Shown here: piece by piece, positions 35,651 through 46,192 of the stretch
Position numbering within the stretch: the stretch's first letter is position 1
How the letters are laid out: each line of letters opens with the position of its first letter
Assembly: GCA_007922305.1 (NCBI GenBank)
Contig: ML677343.1
Coordinates: forward strand, 34,819,806 to 34,883,805
Direction of reading: 5' to 3'
Length of the DNA: 64,000 nt
DNA from: Dermatemys mawii
Lineage: Eukaryota > Chordata > Testudines > Dermatemydidae
The notes under the pieces: generated by a model
The model's input: the letters and a program-made list of their open reading frames with translations, nothing else
Told to the model about the DNA's origin: nothing
The model's database searches: none
Made by a program: the position numbers and the translations under genes

Positions 35651-35893
35651 CTACTTCTTGTTCAGCCAATCGCTAAGATAAACAAATTTGTTTACATTTA
35701 CAGGTGATAATACTGCCCTGCTCTTATCTACAGTGTCACCAGAAAGTGAGAACAAGCATTTGCATGGCACTTTTGTAGCTGGCATTGCAAGGTATTTATA
35801 TGCCAGATGTACTAAATATTCGTAAAAGGACAAAGAGTCCTGTGGCACCTTATATACTAACAGACGTATTGGAGCATAAGCTTTCGTGGGCAA
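35651..35893 (-). pseudogene. hAT transposase C-terminal dimerisation fragment (left arm, copy 1)
   Basis: The minus strand reads HLAYKYLAMPATKVPCKCLF and then SLSGDTVDKSRAVLSPVNVN, which is the hATC dimerisation region (usually LARKYLAIPATSVPSERLFS). It is followed by the stop at the end of the gene. The upstream codons of this frame belong to the inserted PLE hairpin, so the N-terminal residues are not transposase. Confidence 0.8.
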
Positions 35894-36043
35894 ATACTCA
35901 CTTCGTCATGCATCTGATGAAGTGGGTATTCGCCCACGAAAGCTTATGCTCCAATACGTCTGTTAGTATATAAGGTGCCACAGGGCTCTTTGTTTCTTTT
36001 GCAGATCCAGACTAACACAGCTACCCTTCTGATACTAAATATT
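35811..36043. mobile_element. PLE-end hairpin inserted in the hAT arm, with target-site duplication
   Basis: Two 77-bp arms (35831-35907 and 35916-35992) are near-perfect reverse complements around an 8-bp loop. They contain 'gagtcctgtggcacctta' and 'gagcataagctttcgtgggc'. The right flank continues 'cagatccagactaacacagc' like the 3' end of PLE-1 at 12.3 kb. The bases actaaatatt at 35811-35820 and 36034-36043 form a 10-bp target-site duplication. The second hAT copy at 46.6 kb lacks this insertion, which shows that the PLE arrived after the hAT. Confidence 0.9.
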
Positions 36044-36189
36044 TGTGTATCTCTTCATACTTCAGCCACCATTTCAGAGGACATGCGTCCATGCTGATGA
36101 CATTCATTAAAAAATGTGTTAATTATATTTGTGACTTAGCTCCTTCGTGGAGAATTGTATGTCTCCTGCTCTGTTTTATCCTCATTCTG

Positions 36190-36760
36190 CCCTATATTTC
36201 ATGTTGTAGCAGTCTCGTATGATGCCTCAGCACATGTTCATTTTAAAAACACTTTCACTGCAGATTTGACAAAACACAAAAAGGGTACGAATGTGAGAGT
36301 TCTAAAGATAGCTACAGCACTGGACCCAAGGTTTAAGACTCTGAAGTGCCTTCTAAAATCTGAGGGAGATGAGATGCAGAGCATGGTTTCAGAGGTCTTA
36401 TAAGAGCAACACTGATGCAGAACCCGAACCACCAAAAAAGAAAATCAACCTTCTGCTGGTGGCATCTGACTCAGATGATGAAAATGGACGCGTGGCAGTC
36501 CGCACTGCTTTGGATCGTTATCAAGCAGAACCCATCATGAGCATGGATGCATGTCCTATGCAATGGTGGCTGAAGCACGAAGGGACATGGGAATCTTTAA
36601 TGCGTCTGGCACATAAATATCTTGCAATGTAAGCTACAACACTATCATGCAAACGTCTGTTCTCACTTTTAGGTGTCACTGTGAACAAGAAGCAGGCAGC
36701 ACTATCTCCTGCAAATGTAAACAAACTTGATTGTCTGAGAATTGTCTGAACAAAAAGTAG
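36190..36760 (+). pseudogene. hAT transposase C-terminal region (right arm, copy 1)
   Basis: Reads VRVLKIATALDPRFKTLKCL at 36290-36350, the DPRFK block typical of ZBED-type hAT transposases. It then shifts frame at about 36395 and continues through a Lys-rich and Asp-rich linker to MQWWLKHEGTWESLMRLAHK at 36560-36620. After LAM it has a stop. The reading then continues with a CKRLFS-like stretch and SPANVNKL. The PATSVPSERLFS box is damaged. The hAT catalytic core upstream is absent. Confidence 0.8.
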
Positions 36761-37169
36761 GACTGAGCGGAGTTGTAAGTTCTAAAGCTTTACATTGTTT
36801 TATTTTTGAATGCAGTTATTTTTTGTACATAATTTTACATTTGTAAGTTGCACTTTCATGATAAAGAGATTGCACTACAGTACTTGTCTGGGGTGAATTG
36901 AAAAATACTATTTCTTTTGTTTTTTACAGTGCAAGTATTTGTAATACACTTTGTATTCTGTGTTGTAATTTAAATCAATATATTTGAAAATGTAGAAAAC
37001 ACCCAAAAATGTTTAAATAAATGATATTCTATTATTTAACAGCATGATTCATTGCAATTTTTTTTAACTGCATGACAGACCTACAAAAACGTTTTTGAAT
37101 TAAGCTTCACAATTCCCCTCTGCTTCTCCTTGTCCTCCCCCAAGATCAACTAGAATTATTGTCTGTATT

Positions 37170-37460
37170 GTACAGAAACTTAGGGCAGGTCACACTTAAA
37201 ACACTGCACTGATGCAGCTGCACTTAAGAAAAGATGCAACTACAGCGATGGGAGAGCTTCCCGTGTCAGTGTAGTTGTTCCACCTCTCCAAGAGGCAAAA
37301 AGCTATGTCAATGGGAGAAGCTCTCCTATCTAATAGCACTATCTGCATGGGGGTTTAGGTCAGTATAACTACCTTACTATGAGGGAGTGGATTCTTCACA
37401 CCCCTGAGAAATGTGTTATACCAAAATAGGGCTGTAAGGTAGACCTGGGCTTGTACAAAG
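37170..37460. repeat. non-autonomous DNA transposon-like repeat
   Basis: It begins 'cttagggcaggtcacactta' and ends 'gctgtaaggtagacctgggc', which are imperfect inverted ends. Inside are 'gatgcagctgcac' and 'gaagctctcctatctaa', words seen in reptile MITEs with 'gtgtagac' ends. No clear target-site duplication was found. Confidence 0.45.
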
Positions 37461-37479
37461 TCTGTTTGGCTATGTGTCT

Positions 37480-37620
37480 ATTTTAGGCATTTGTAACTTA
37501 CCTGTCAGCATTGTATCTTGGCACTGCAGGCCAGACAGTGAATCTGAGGCAGAGCTGGGAATAGAACCTTCAAGTCCTGACTCCAAGTTTTGTGGCTAAG
37601 ATACAAAATCATTCTTCCTT
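37480..37620 (+). repeat. MIR-like fragment
   Basis: 'gaggcagagctgggaataga' and 'accttcaagtcctgactcca' are MIR words, as in sauropsid MIR copies with 'aacccaggagtcctgactcc'. Only this part is preserved. Confidence 0.5.
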
Positions 37621-38395
37621 CTGAAACAGTGCTCATTAATATCTTGTTAAATTATTTTGCACACAGTTGGCCCCTTCCACTGACCAGATGTCAAACCCAG
37701 CTTTGGAAAGAGAGGGGTTTGGACTGTGCTTTAGTGGAGTGATTATGGGACAGGCCTTTTCTTTTTCTTTCTAGCTGCAGGGCATAATTTTTTTTCTCCT
37801 CTCTCTCAGAGAGAAACAATAGTTACCAGAAAACTACTGAGAAGGCTCATTAGGAAATACTAGCATGACATTAGCAGGAAAACCCTGCTCAGAAATGCAG
37901 TGGATAAAGAAACATCTTATCTAGTTGCAACTTTCTTCTGTCAAGGACTGAGTGATCTCACATTTACAACCCCGAGACCTTTGTTGTTGGCCAATTTCAT
38001 TACTACTTTATTAATATAGAAGTTTTATCAGAAGCACCAATCAGAAATTGGCCCCCACTCTGCTAAGACCTATATGGTTACATACAAAGACATGACCCCT
38101 GCCCCGAATTGCTTCCAGTCTAAGACAGTGATATTTCAGGGCCAGAAGAAGGAGTATACACTATAATTCATACTATGTTTTTAAAAATAGATATTTAATT
38201 TTGTTGTAAATTGAAGAGTTGATTTCCTCCCTCCCCCACATCCTAGCCATCATTAATTGGCTGATTTACATTTAGATTGTGATCATACCCAATATGTGCT
38301 CAGGGTTTTCCAGACAGAGGAAGACATGGCCCCTGCTACAAACAGTGCACTTTTACCTACTGCTGTTTGAAACCTCAGCAGGTAAAAATACACTA

Positions 38396-38654
38396 TGGGT
38401 ACTTCTACACTGGAGTTAGACATCTTCAGCTGGCCTGTGCTTCCTGACTCAGGCTTGCAGGGTTCGGGATAAGGGTGTAGATATTTGATCCCAAGTTCTA
38501 GGATCCTGCAAGATGGGAGGGCCCTACAGCTCAGGCTGTAGCCCAAGCCAGAATGTCTACACCACAGTTAAACAGTACCCTAGCCCAGTCCCCATGAGCT
38601 GAGTCAGCTGGCAGGGCCAGCTGCAGGTGTCAAATTGCAGTGTAGACGTACCCT
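38396..38654. repeat. palindromic MITE with inverted termini
   Basis: The left end 'gggtacttctacactggagt' pairs with the right end 'tgcagtgtagacgtaccc'. The interior is also symmetrical: 'agctggcctgtgcttcctga' on the left against 'tcagctggcagggccagctg' on the right, and 'ccctacagctcaggctgtag' near the centre. The size is about 259 bp. This fits a foldback MITE family of turtles and crocodilians. The flanks do not give a convincing target-site duplication. Confidence 0.65.
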
Positions 38655-38940
38655 AAAGAACTTTTAGTGTACAGTAAGAGGGTTCCCACAGACAGTTAAT
38701 GTGCAGCAGGCTTGTATGCTGTACATGTACTAACTTTCTATCTAGACAAGCCCTAAGGCAGAAAGTGATACCCTTTCTTGTTTGTAATAAGTCATGGCCT
38801 GTTGTTTTGTTTTATGTTTTACACGCAGTACTCCCTCTCACAAATCAGCCCACTTATCTCCCTTCCACACCAATTGCCACCTCTATTCCAGTGTCTTTGT
38901 CCTCCTCCTTTCCAGTTCAACTCCCTCCCTCCATATAAGT

Positions 38941-39137
38941 CACGCCTGCACAACATGCGGCCTGGGGGCCACATGCGGCCCGCACGGGCTCACTGTGCGG
39001 CCCGCGGAGGGTGAGTAGGGGTGGGGCAAGCCAAGCAGTGGGGTGGGGGGAAGCGGATGGGGGCTGAGTGTTTCGGCCTGCAGCTGGGTTTTTTGCAGTA
39101 ATATGGCCCTCACTGCTTTCTGAGTTGTGCAGGCCTG
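38941..39137. mobile_element. hAT-type MITE with perfect 8-bp target-site duplication
   Basis: The element starts 'cacgcctgcacaacatgcgg' and ends '...agttgtgcaggcctg', giving inverted termini CACGCCTGCACAAC / CAGGCCTGCACAAC. It is flanked by atataagt at 38933-38940 and 39138-39145, an exact 8-bp duplication as made by hAT transposase. The 197-bp interior is CpG- and GC-rich ('gcggcccgcacgggctcact') and non-coding. Confidence 0.9.
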
Positions 39138-39199
39138 ATATAAGTGAACAGTTCACTCATGAGACAAATGAACAAAATAGCCAAGCAGAAAATTAGAGT

Positions 39200-39770
39200 C
39201 ACAAGATGGGTAATATCTTTTATTCAACCAACATCTGTTGACCAACACAGCTACAGCAACATTGCATATAACAATGGAAGGTAACAAATTTTGCTGTCTG
39301 AAATGGAAATACCACAACATGGAGAAAGAGGAAGCAAAATTTAAAAGTGATATCTACTTCCTGAGCAAATATCAGAAGCAAAACATCTTCCCCAGAGGTC
39401 TCACCATCTATAGCTCTCAGACCGCTACATACAACTCCAAATGTGCTGAACAACTCTGCAGGTGGACTTCCGAAAACCAACGAACCACCTACTACACCTC
39501 ACTTACTCCAGAAGGAACTACGTAAGACAAGTAATCATCATATGCTTCTACATACAGGAAGGAAAAAAAATCAGGAAACATACCTGGAAACCATGCAAGA
39601 AACCCAAAACACCAACAACAAAACTCCACCTGATGTCACCCATCCAACATAAAAACAAAACATGGAAAATACCAGTTGGTCCAATAAAAGTTATTACCCC
39701 AACCTCACCCTCCTTGTCCCACTAATATCGTGGGACCAACAGAGCTAAAACAACACTGCATACAACAATA
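39200..39770 (+). mobile_element. PLE deletion derivative
   Basis: The left end has 'gatgggtaatatcttttatt' and then 'ccaacacagctacagcaaca'. The right end has 'ggtccaataaaagttattac' as the inverted partner, then a direct repeat 'ccaacagagctaaaacaaca'. Between them a frame (39238-39525) reads KSDIYFLSKYQKQNIFPRGL, a typical PLE N-terminal segment. RT and endonuclease are absent, so this copy is an internally deleted, non-autonomous derivative. Confidence 0.7.
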
Positions 39771-39970
39771 TAAATAGAAGATTAGTTAGCTAATTTCTTG
39801 TAGATATTGCAGAAACAAAAGGTCTTGAGGAAGAATTTAAACATCTGTGTGGGCAGCTCAGGAAAAGTGGTGCATGTATGGGGGAACCAAGAACTTTAGG
39901 TGGGGAGTGAGCATTTCCCAAAGACCCCACTCAGTGAGGCTCCAGAAAGCATCTGTGGCTGTTTCAAACT

Positions 39971-41008
39971 TTGAATAAGACGAGGAAGACTTGTGGCACC
40001 TTAGCGACTAACAGTTTATTTCAGCATAAGCTTTCATGGGCTATAGCCCACTTCATCGGGTGCATAGAATGGAACAGAAATAAGATGTATTTATATACAG
40101 AGAAAGCAAAAAAAAAGTTGTGCATTACCATACCAATTCTAAGACGCTGTTTAACTTGGATGGGCCATTATCAGCAGGAGGAAAAAAACTTTTGTAGTGA
40201 ATCTGATCAAGAACAGATCTATACAGACACATGCCTAGAACTCCTATCAGGGACATTCTGTTTACTACCCAAGATCCATAAACCTGGAAATCCTGGACGT
40301 CCCATCATCTCAGGCATTGGCACCCTAACAGCAGGAGTGTTTGGCTATGTGAACTCTCTCCTCAGGCCCTACACTATCCGCACTCCCAGCTATCTTCGAG
40401 ACACCACTGATTTCAAGAGGAAACTACAATCCATCGGTGATCTTCCAGAAAACACCATCCTGGCCGTTATGGATGTAGAGGCCCTCTACACCAACATTCC
40501 ACACAAAGATGGACTACAAGCTATCAAGAACAGTATCGCTGACACTGTCACAGCAAACCTGGTGATTGAACTTTGTGACTTTGTCCTCACCCACAACTAT
40601 TTCACATTTGGAGACAATATATACCTTCAAGTCAGTGGAACTGCTATGGGTACCCACATGGCTCCACAGTATGCCGACATTTTTATGGCAGACTTAGAAA
40701 AACACTTCCTTAACTCTCGTCCCTTGATGCCCCTACTCTACTTGAGACATAGTGATGACATCTTCATCATCTCGACCCATGGAAAAGAAGTCTTTGAGGA
40801 ATTCCACCATGATTTCAACAATTTCCATCTCACCATCAACTTCAGCCTGGACCAATCCACACAAGCGGTCCATTTCCTAGACTCAACTGTGCTAATAAAT
40901 GATGGTCACATACACACCACCCTATACCAGAAACCTACTGACTGCTATACTTACCTACATGCCTCCAGCTTCTATCAAGGACTTCAGTCTCCCTGGCCAT
41001 TCTATTAA
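39971..41008 (+). pseudogene. PLE-2 reverse transcriptase (345-codon frame, truncated)
   Basis: Residues 1 to about 90 are translated terminal-arm sequence, not protein. From about residue 95 the RT reads FCLLPKIHKPGNPGRPIISG (96-115) and LLRPYTIRTPSYLRDTTDF. Motif A follows as VMDVEALYTNIPH (166-178), then ELCDFVLTHNYFTFGDN and SGTAMGTHMAPQYADIFMAD. The catalytic motif reads RHSDDIFII (259-267). The Asp pair is kept, but the tyrosine of the usual YxDD is histidine. The frame leaves RT at residue 335, where the 97-bp patch begins, and stops. Confidence 0.85.
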
Positions 41009-41077
41009 AGACTTGAAGGTGTCAATTTTAAAACAGAAAAAACTTCCAAAACCGATTCCAAGGAGAAGCTGAGGAAC
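40981..41077 (+). repeat. 97-bp misplaced segment in PLE-2 (copy of 41729-41825)
   Basis: The bases from 'acttcagtctccctggccat' to 'gagaagctgaggaac' repeat those at 41729-41825, in the same orientation, with about five mismatches. At 41729 the segment sits in its normal place near the end of the endonuclease. At 40981 it replaces a short part of the RT-distal coding region. Immediately after it, normal PLE coding resumes with 'attgtctacagccaagctct' (IVYSQAL). Confidence 0.9.
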
Positions 41078-41279
41078 ATTGTCTACAGCCAAGCTCTAAG
41101 ATACAACCGCATTTGCTCCAATCCCTCAGACAGAGACAAACACCTACAAGATCTCTACCAAGCATTCTTAAAACTACAATACCCACCTGGGGAAGTGAAA
41201 AAACAGAGTGACAGAGCCAGAAGAGTACCCAGAAGCCACCTACTACAGGACAGGCCCAACAAAGAAAAAAACAGAACAC

Positions 41280-41900
41280 CATTAGCCGTCACCTTCAGCC
41301 CCCAATTTAAACTCTCCAACGCATCATCAAAGACCTACAACCTATCCTGAAAGATGATCCCTCACTCTCACAGATCTTGGGAGACAGAGCAGTCCTCGCT
41401 TACAGACAGTCCTCCAGTCTGAAACAAATACCAACCAGCAACCACACAACAAAAACACTAACCCAGGTACCTATCCTTGTAACAAAGCCCGATGCCAACT
41501 CTGTCCACATATCTATTCAACTGACACCATCATAGGACCTAATCACATCAGCCATGCCATCAGAGGCTCACTCACCCTGCACATCTACCAATATGATATA
41601 TGCTGTCAGGTGCCAGCAATGCCCCTCTGCTATGTACATTGTCCGGTCTTGCCAGTCTCTATGCAAAAGAATAAATAGACACAAATCTGACATCAGGAAT
41701 CATAACATTCAAAAACCAGTATGAGAACACTTCAGCCTCCCTGGCCATTCTATTAAAGACTTGAAGGTGTCAATTTTAAAAAAGAAAAAAATTCCAAAAC
41801 CAACTCCAAGGAGAAGCTGAGGAACTGGAATTAATTTGCAAATTGGACACTATCAACCAAGGGTTAAACAGAGACTATGGGTGGCTTTCTCATTACACTA
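41280..41900 (+). pseudogene. PLE-2 GIY-YIG endonuclease remnant
   Basis: In pieces, the plus strand still reads the linker (NPSDRDKHLQDLYQAF-like at 41120-41170) and a GIY-YIG domain at about 41590-41700. There MIYAVRCQQCPSAMYIV matches YVIMCQQCPSAIYIG of PLE-1. The IGQT box has become IVRS, the arginine helix reads LCKRINRHKSD, and stops interrupt the frame. The endonuclease is therefore inactive. Confidence 0.75.
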
Positions 41901-42235
41901 ATTGAATGCATTTCCCTGTTAAGTTCCCTTCAAAGATTCTTATCACCTGACAGACAGATCCACTACAAAAGGTTTTTTCCTTCTGCTGATAATGGCCCAT
42001 CCAAATTAAACAGCCTCTTAGAATTGGTATGGTAATGTACAATTTTATTTTACTTTTTTGCTTTCTCTGCATATAAATACATCTTACTTCTGTTCCATTC
42101 TATGCGTCCGATGAAGTGGGCTATAGCCCACAAAAGCTTATGCTGAAATAAACTGGTTAGTCTCTAAGGTGCCACAAGTATTCCTCGTCTTATTTACGGA
42201 TAAAGACTAACAGGGCTGCTAATCTTAAACCTGTT

Positions 42236-45200
42236 AGAACATGGAGTGTTTCTCTTTTTTTCTCACACACCAGCTCTAAGTGGTAAATGTGCCTGTTAAA
42301 GTGCTAATGTCCTGCAAGTGGAATCCCACCTCCAAGTGTATTAGGATAATGAGTTCACACCTAACTAATGGAGACTTAATAGACTTGCTAATGGGCCACC
42401 TTTCCCCCAACAGTTTATGACCCCTTAGGATGGCAGTTGTTAAGGGAGGAAAAGGTTGAAGGATGAGCTCTGTCCTACAGCCTGTGCAGTCAGGTCTCTT
42501 TGTGTCTCTGGCCTCCTTGACTTCCTCTGACTCTTAAGGCAGTTTCCAGGGACATCATCTCTCTACCTTTCTGGAGGAAAAGTAAACAGTTTGAGGCTCC
42601 TGTGTCTTTATTAAACATTTCCTTTTAACTGTATACTTTGGCTCTGTGCCCAGCTACAGAGAGAAAGCTTCCACAGAGCAGTACAAGCCCAGAGCCCTGC
42701 CACATGGTTCCCAGGATAAATACTGTTTGAAAAGTCAAGCACTGTGTTGGAGGCTCCTCCCTTAGTTGATACCTGCAGGGGGTTTCCCAGCTCTCCAGAG
42801 CCAGGCAAAGAAATTCGTAGGAAGTCCTCTTGATTTCTTGTGTCACTGATCCTCAACATAGGTTTGGTGAAAAGAATAGGGAGGAAGGACCAAGGCAGTC
42901 ATTATGCATTGGGGAGAGATGACTCAACCCACCAAATTCCAAATGCTAACAGCTGGAGATAGGGATCCAATCTAGCAGGGGAAGGTGGCAATTTACCTAA
43001 GGTAGCTAAATGTATATACTGATGTCAGGGGGAAAGGATGGCCATAATAGATATAAAAGGGGATTAATCCAAAAATAACTGTAGATAAAAAGTCCAAACA
43101 ATTAATTTCTTCCATCCACAACAGCAAGGGAATTTATGCTAGTGCCTATTGTGCTCATGCATCTTCATTCACAACTGAGAAGCAATTTTATTGGGTCTCA
43201 AAGACCTATTTAACTTAGGGTCTGTTCACACTTCAAGTATAACTGTGTGCTAGTACAGCCATTGGTCATGATTTAACATGATTTTTTCTTGCTAATGTAG
43301 TTGGGACAACGTGGTTCTTTAGCTGTTATAGGGGACAGTGTTACAGAGTAGGTCTTGATCCAGGAAAACCATCTAGGGAGAGAGAATCTGCAGTAATGTG
43401 TAGGAAGAAAAGGGAGAGAGAATCTTCAGGAATGGGGTGGACGAAAGAGAGAATGAATGCAGAAATCCATAGGAGGAAGAGTGTGTGTGTGCGTGAGATT
43501 GAGAGAGAGAGAGAGTCTCCTGCCAGCCAGGCAGAGAGGGAGGGAACATGTCTGAGAGACACAATGATGTCAGCATTTCCTTGTGGATCAGTCATGTGGT
43601 GCTTGCCAGGTAAACAGTCTAGAAATAGATGAGAGGAAGGCAGAGTATGTTGTGTAGAGCAAGGCCAGAGGAGCTCAGACTCCTTCACCCTTTCCTTTCC
43701 TTACTGCTGCATCTTACACAAACAGCTTTCCATGGCTCAAGCAAGATTCTCTAGAGTAGAATTACCAACAAAACAAACTGAGAAATAAAAACTAAAGATT
43801 GATTTAAGATCTTAAATATTTAATGATCATTTTGATTTGAAAACACTGAGAAATCAAAGGAGGTAGATTTTGTTACTTTATAACACCTTGGTTACAGCAC
43901 ATCCATTTCAGCCCCTCTTGCACTGGAAGGGTTATATTACCCTGAAGAGGAGACAGCTGGGGGAAATGGGAAGGTTCTGATTTAGGAAAACATAATGATG
44001 ATGTTTCTTTTCAGTGAGGAAACTTTAAGGGGACTCAGTGGAAAAGATTCCAAGTGCTGAAGGGACTTGTTAAAGTGGAAGGAAATAAATTGTTCTCAGA
44101 GCTGAGGGGGCTAACCTCAGGGAACAACTTAAAATGAGAGAATTTACAGCAAACATGAATTTTATTTAATGAGTTATTTCATGACATGTATCTAGCAAGT
44201 GAGGTCACAGCAGATTATGCATATGTAGCCCGGTGAAACCCCAAGAACAGTCTCTTCCTCAATGTGCATTTTACCTCCTTCTCCTCATTCAAATCCTTCC
44301 TTGAAACTGGCTCCTTCTGTGGTACCTTTCAATGTAATCCACCAAATTACATTATTAACAACAACAAAAAGCTACCTGTGCTGCTTGGAGGCTGCACCTT
44401 CTAATCTCTGGTCATGCAATTTATAATGGCTGGAGTGGATTGACTGTCCAGTTGAGAGCCTGGTCTTAACAGTCCTGTGTGTCCTCAGTTCCCATTGACT
44501 TTAGTGGAAGAAAAAGAGGCTCAGCACCTTGCCATTAGATTGTCAGTTGCTGGGGGCAAGGGGGACCGTATCTTCTCCAGGTGTTGCAGAATATCCTGCA
44601 CAGCTCTGGGCCCAGGAATTGTATGTAAACCAGTTTGGAGTGGCATAGGGAAACTGAAAGACTAGAGAGCTGGTGGGGGAGGTTAAACCAGGGACAGTTT
44701 GTTCTTCTTTTACCCTACAAACCCCGTCACAAAACAAAGCTTATATAGAGCGTGTGCCCCTTAAATGCCTTGTATTCCTAATGTGGAGATTAGTAGTAAT
44801 TTTACAAGGCCTCAAAGTTGGGCTGCAGGGTGCAGCACTCCCTTGAAAGGGAACAGCAGACACTTCCCTTAGAAGCAAGTTTCCCCTTTACAGCAATTTA
44901 TAGCTGAAGCAGTGTCAGATTGTGGCAGAAATATACTGTCTGCCTTTGGGTTGAAAGATGGATACTTGATACCTCTCTCTGTTGCTGAAACACATCACCC
45001 AGACAAGTCTCCCAGACCCTAGTATAGTTATTTTTTGAAGCATTATGTAATTGGATTGCATGGTCAGGAGTGCTTCCTTAACAAGCCTTTCAGCAAGCCC
45101 TCTGCATCTGCCTCAGCCAATCCTCAACTCTTACACACACACACACACACTTACTTTAGAGTAAACTTGCTGCAAAATACAGCTAGGACACAGATGAAAC

Positions 45201-46184
45201 CAAGGCACTGAACAGATAATCTGCTCCCCTCACTATCTGGGATTTCTGGAGGGTGATTCTCAGAGCATGATCCAGTTTCTTACTCTGCAAAAACAAAAAA
45301 ATAGCAGGGGAGGCTGGGAGGGGCAGGAAGGACAAGCTAGCAGTAGCAATCCTAACCTTTAACCAGCCCTGAGGTGAATGTCTTTAAAAGAAAGGTCCAG
45401 TGGCATTCTATCTGTTGCATTCAAACAGTGCGAGTGAGCATAGAGGGGTTTGATTTCTATTTTACAATCCTCTCATCACCACTCATAGATTTTGTCATAC
45501 AATATCAGACTATTGGTTCATCAAGTTAGGTATCCTGCCCCTGATGCCTCAGAGAAAGGTGTGAAATCCCCATAGGATATTTAGCCAGTTACGCAATACA
45601 GTACAAAGCGGGCAGGACAGGAGAGGAAAATCCTTACTGATCCTTATCTTTTATTCCTGTTCTACACAGTTTTATCTGTCTCTTACCACTACTGTCAGTG
45701 TATTGGCTATGACTCTGCTGAGTCAGTCTATCCTGTCTGTGAGGGACAACTGACTAGTGGCAGCAGTTACAGAAGCAATATTATATCATTTAATTTCTTT
45801 TTTTTTTTAAGTGTGAGTTTTTGCTGGCACCAGAGGATTCAACTGGGACTGTGCTAAGAGATACATTCTGGTGGGCAGCAGTTCAAATAAATGCAGAATA
45901 CTACAAATTTACTGGTCTCTTATTGCAGGAAAGAGAAGAATATCACCCCAAATCCTTTTTCTGAATCCAGATCAAAATTGTTTCCTAATTTCCAAAATGT
46001 ACCCTGGTTCTGCTCCTCCCTCCTTTTCTGTCAGTTCCCTGCATCTTTCCAGTCTTGGCCTTTTCTCCCTGCAGCTCTCAACTGTTGGTGAGGAGTTAAA
46101 ACTTTTGTTTGCACTTAATTGATGATTGGCTGTCCCTAGAAATATTTTTGATACTATATAAGAAGAATAAACTATCAAACTAGT
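42236..46184. other. mostly unrecognised DNA with small repeat pieces
   Basis: No gene was recognised. Supported pieces are a GA-rich stretch at 43495-43520, a possible MIR/L2-tail segment at 44530-44615 ('agattgtcagttgctggggg', 'tgttgcagaatatcctgcac'), and a minus-strand CR1 end at about 45490-45590 ('tatcagactattggttcatc', 'ggtatcctgcccctgatgcc'). There is also a short CA run near 45133-45150. Confidence 0.5.
45133..45150. repeat. (AC)n microsatellite
   Basis: A run of about nine AC dinucleotides between 'ttac' and 'ttactttaga'. Confidence 0.9.
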
Positions 46185-46192
46185 GTTATTTC

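Larger units (their letters stand above)
35215..37083 (+). mobile_element. foldback hAT transposon, copy 1
   Basis: The left end 'taaggctgttgattaattgc' and the reverse complement of the right end ('taggtctgtcatgcagtt') are inverted termini. The flanks are degenerate 8-bp repeats: caaatatg (35207-35214) and caaaaacg (37084-37091), 6 of 8 identical. The first roughly 600 bp is antisense to a hAT transposase C-terminus. The last roughly 950 bp is sense to the same gene. Thus both ends derive from the 3' end of the transposase gene. A PLE hairpin is inserted at 35821-36033. It cannot make a full transposase and must have moved in trans. Confidence 0.85.
39972..42235 (+). mobile_element. Penelope-like retroelement (PLE-2) with inverted terminal arms
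   Basis: A plus-strand PLE. The left arm (39972-40212) is the inverse of the 3' end (about 41935-42200): 'acttgtggcaccttagcgac' and 'gggctatagcccacttcatc' on the left pair with 'gatgaagtgggctatagccc' and 'aggtgccacaagta' on the right. The RT is fused directly behind the left arm, so the N-terminal third is missing. A 97-bp patch at 40981-41077 interrupts the frame. The endonuclease region at 41280-41900 is decayed. The end at 42235 matches the fragment at 17880-17962. Confidence 0.85.

Noticed and set aside
36031..36050. Possible direct repeat taken as a hAT target-site duplication
   Set aside because: The duplicated actaaatatt is the target site of the inserted PLE hairpin; the hAT duplication lies at 35207-35214 and 37084-37091.
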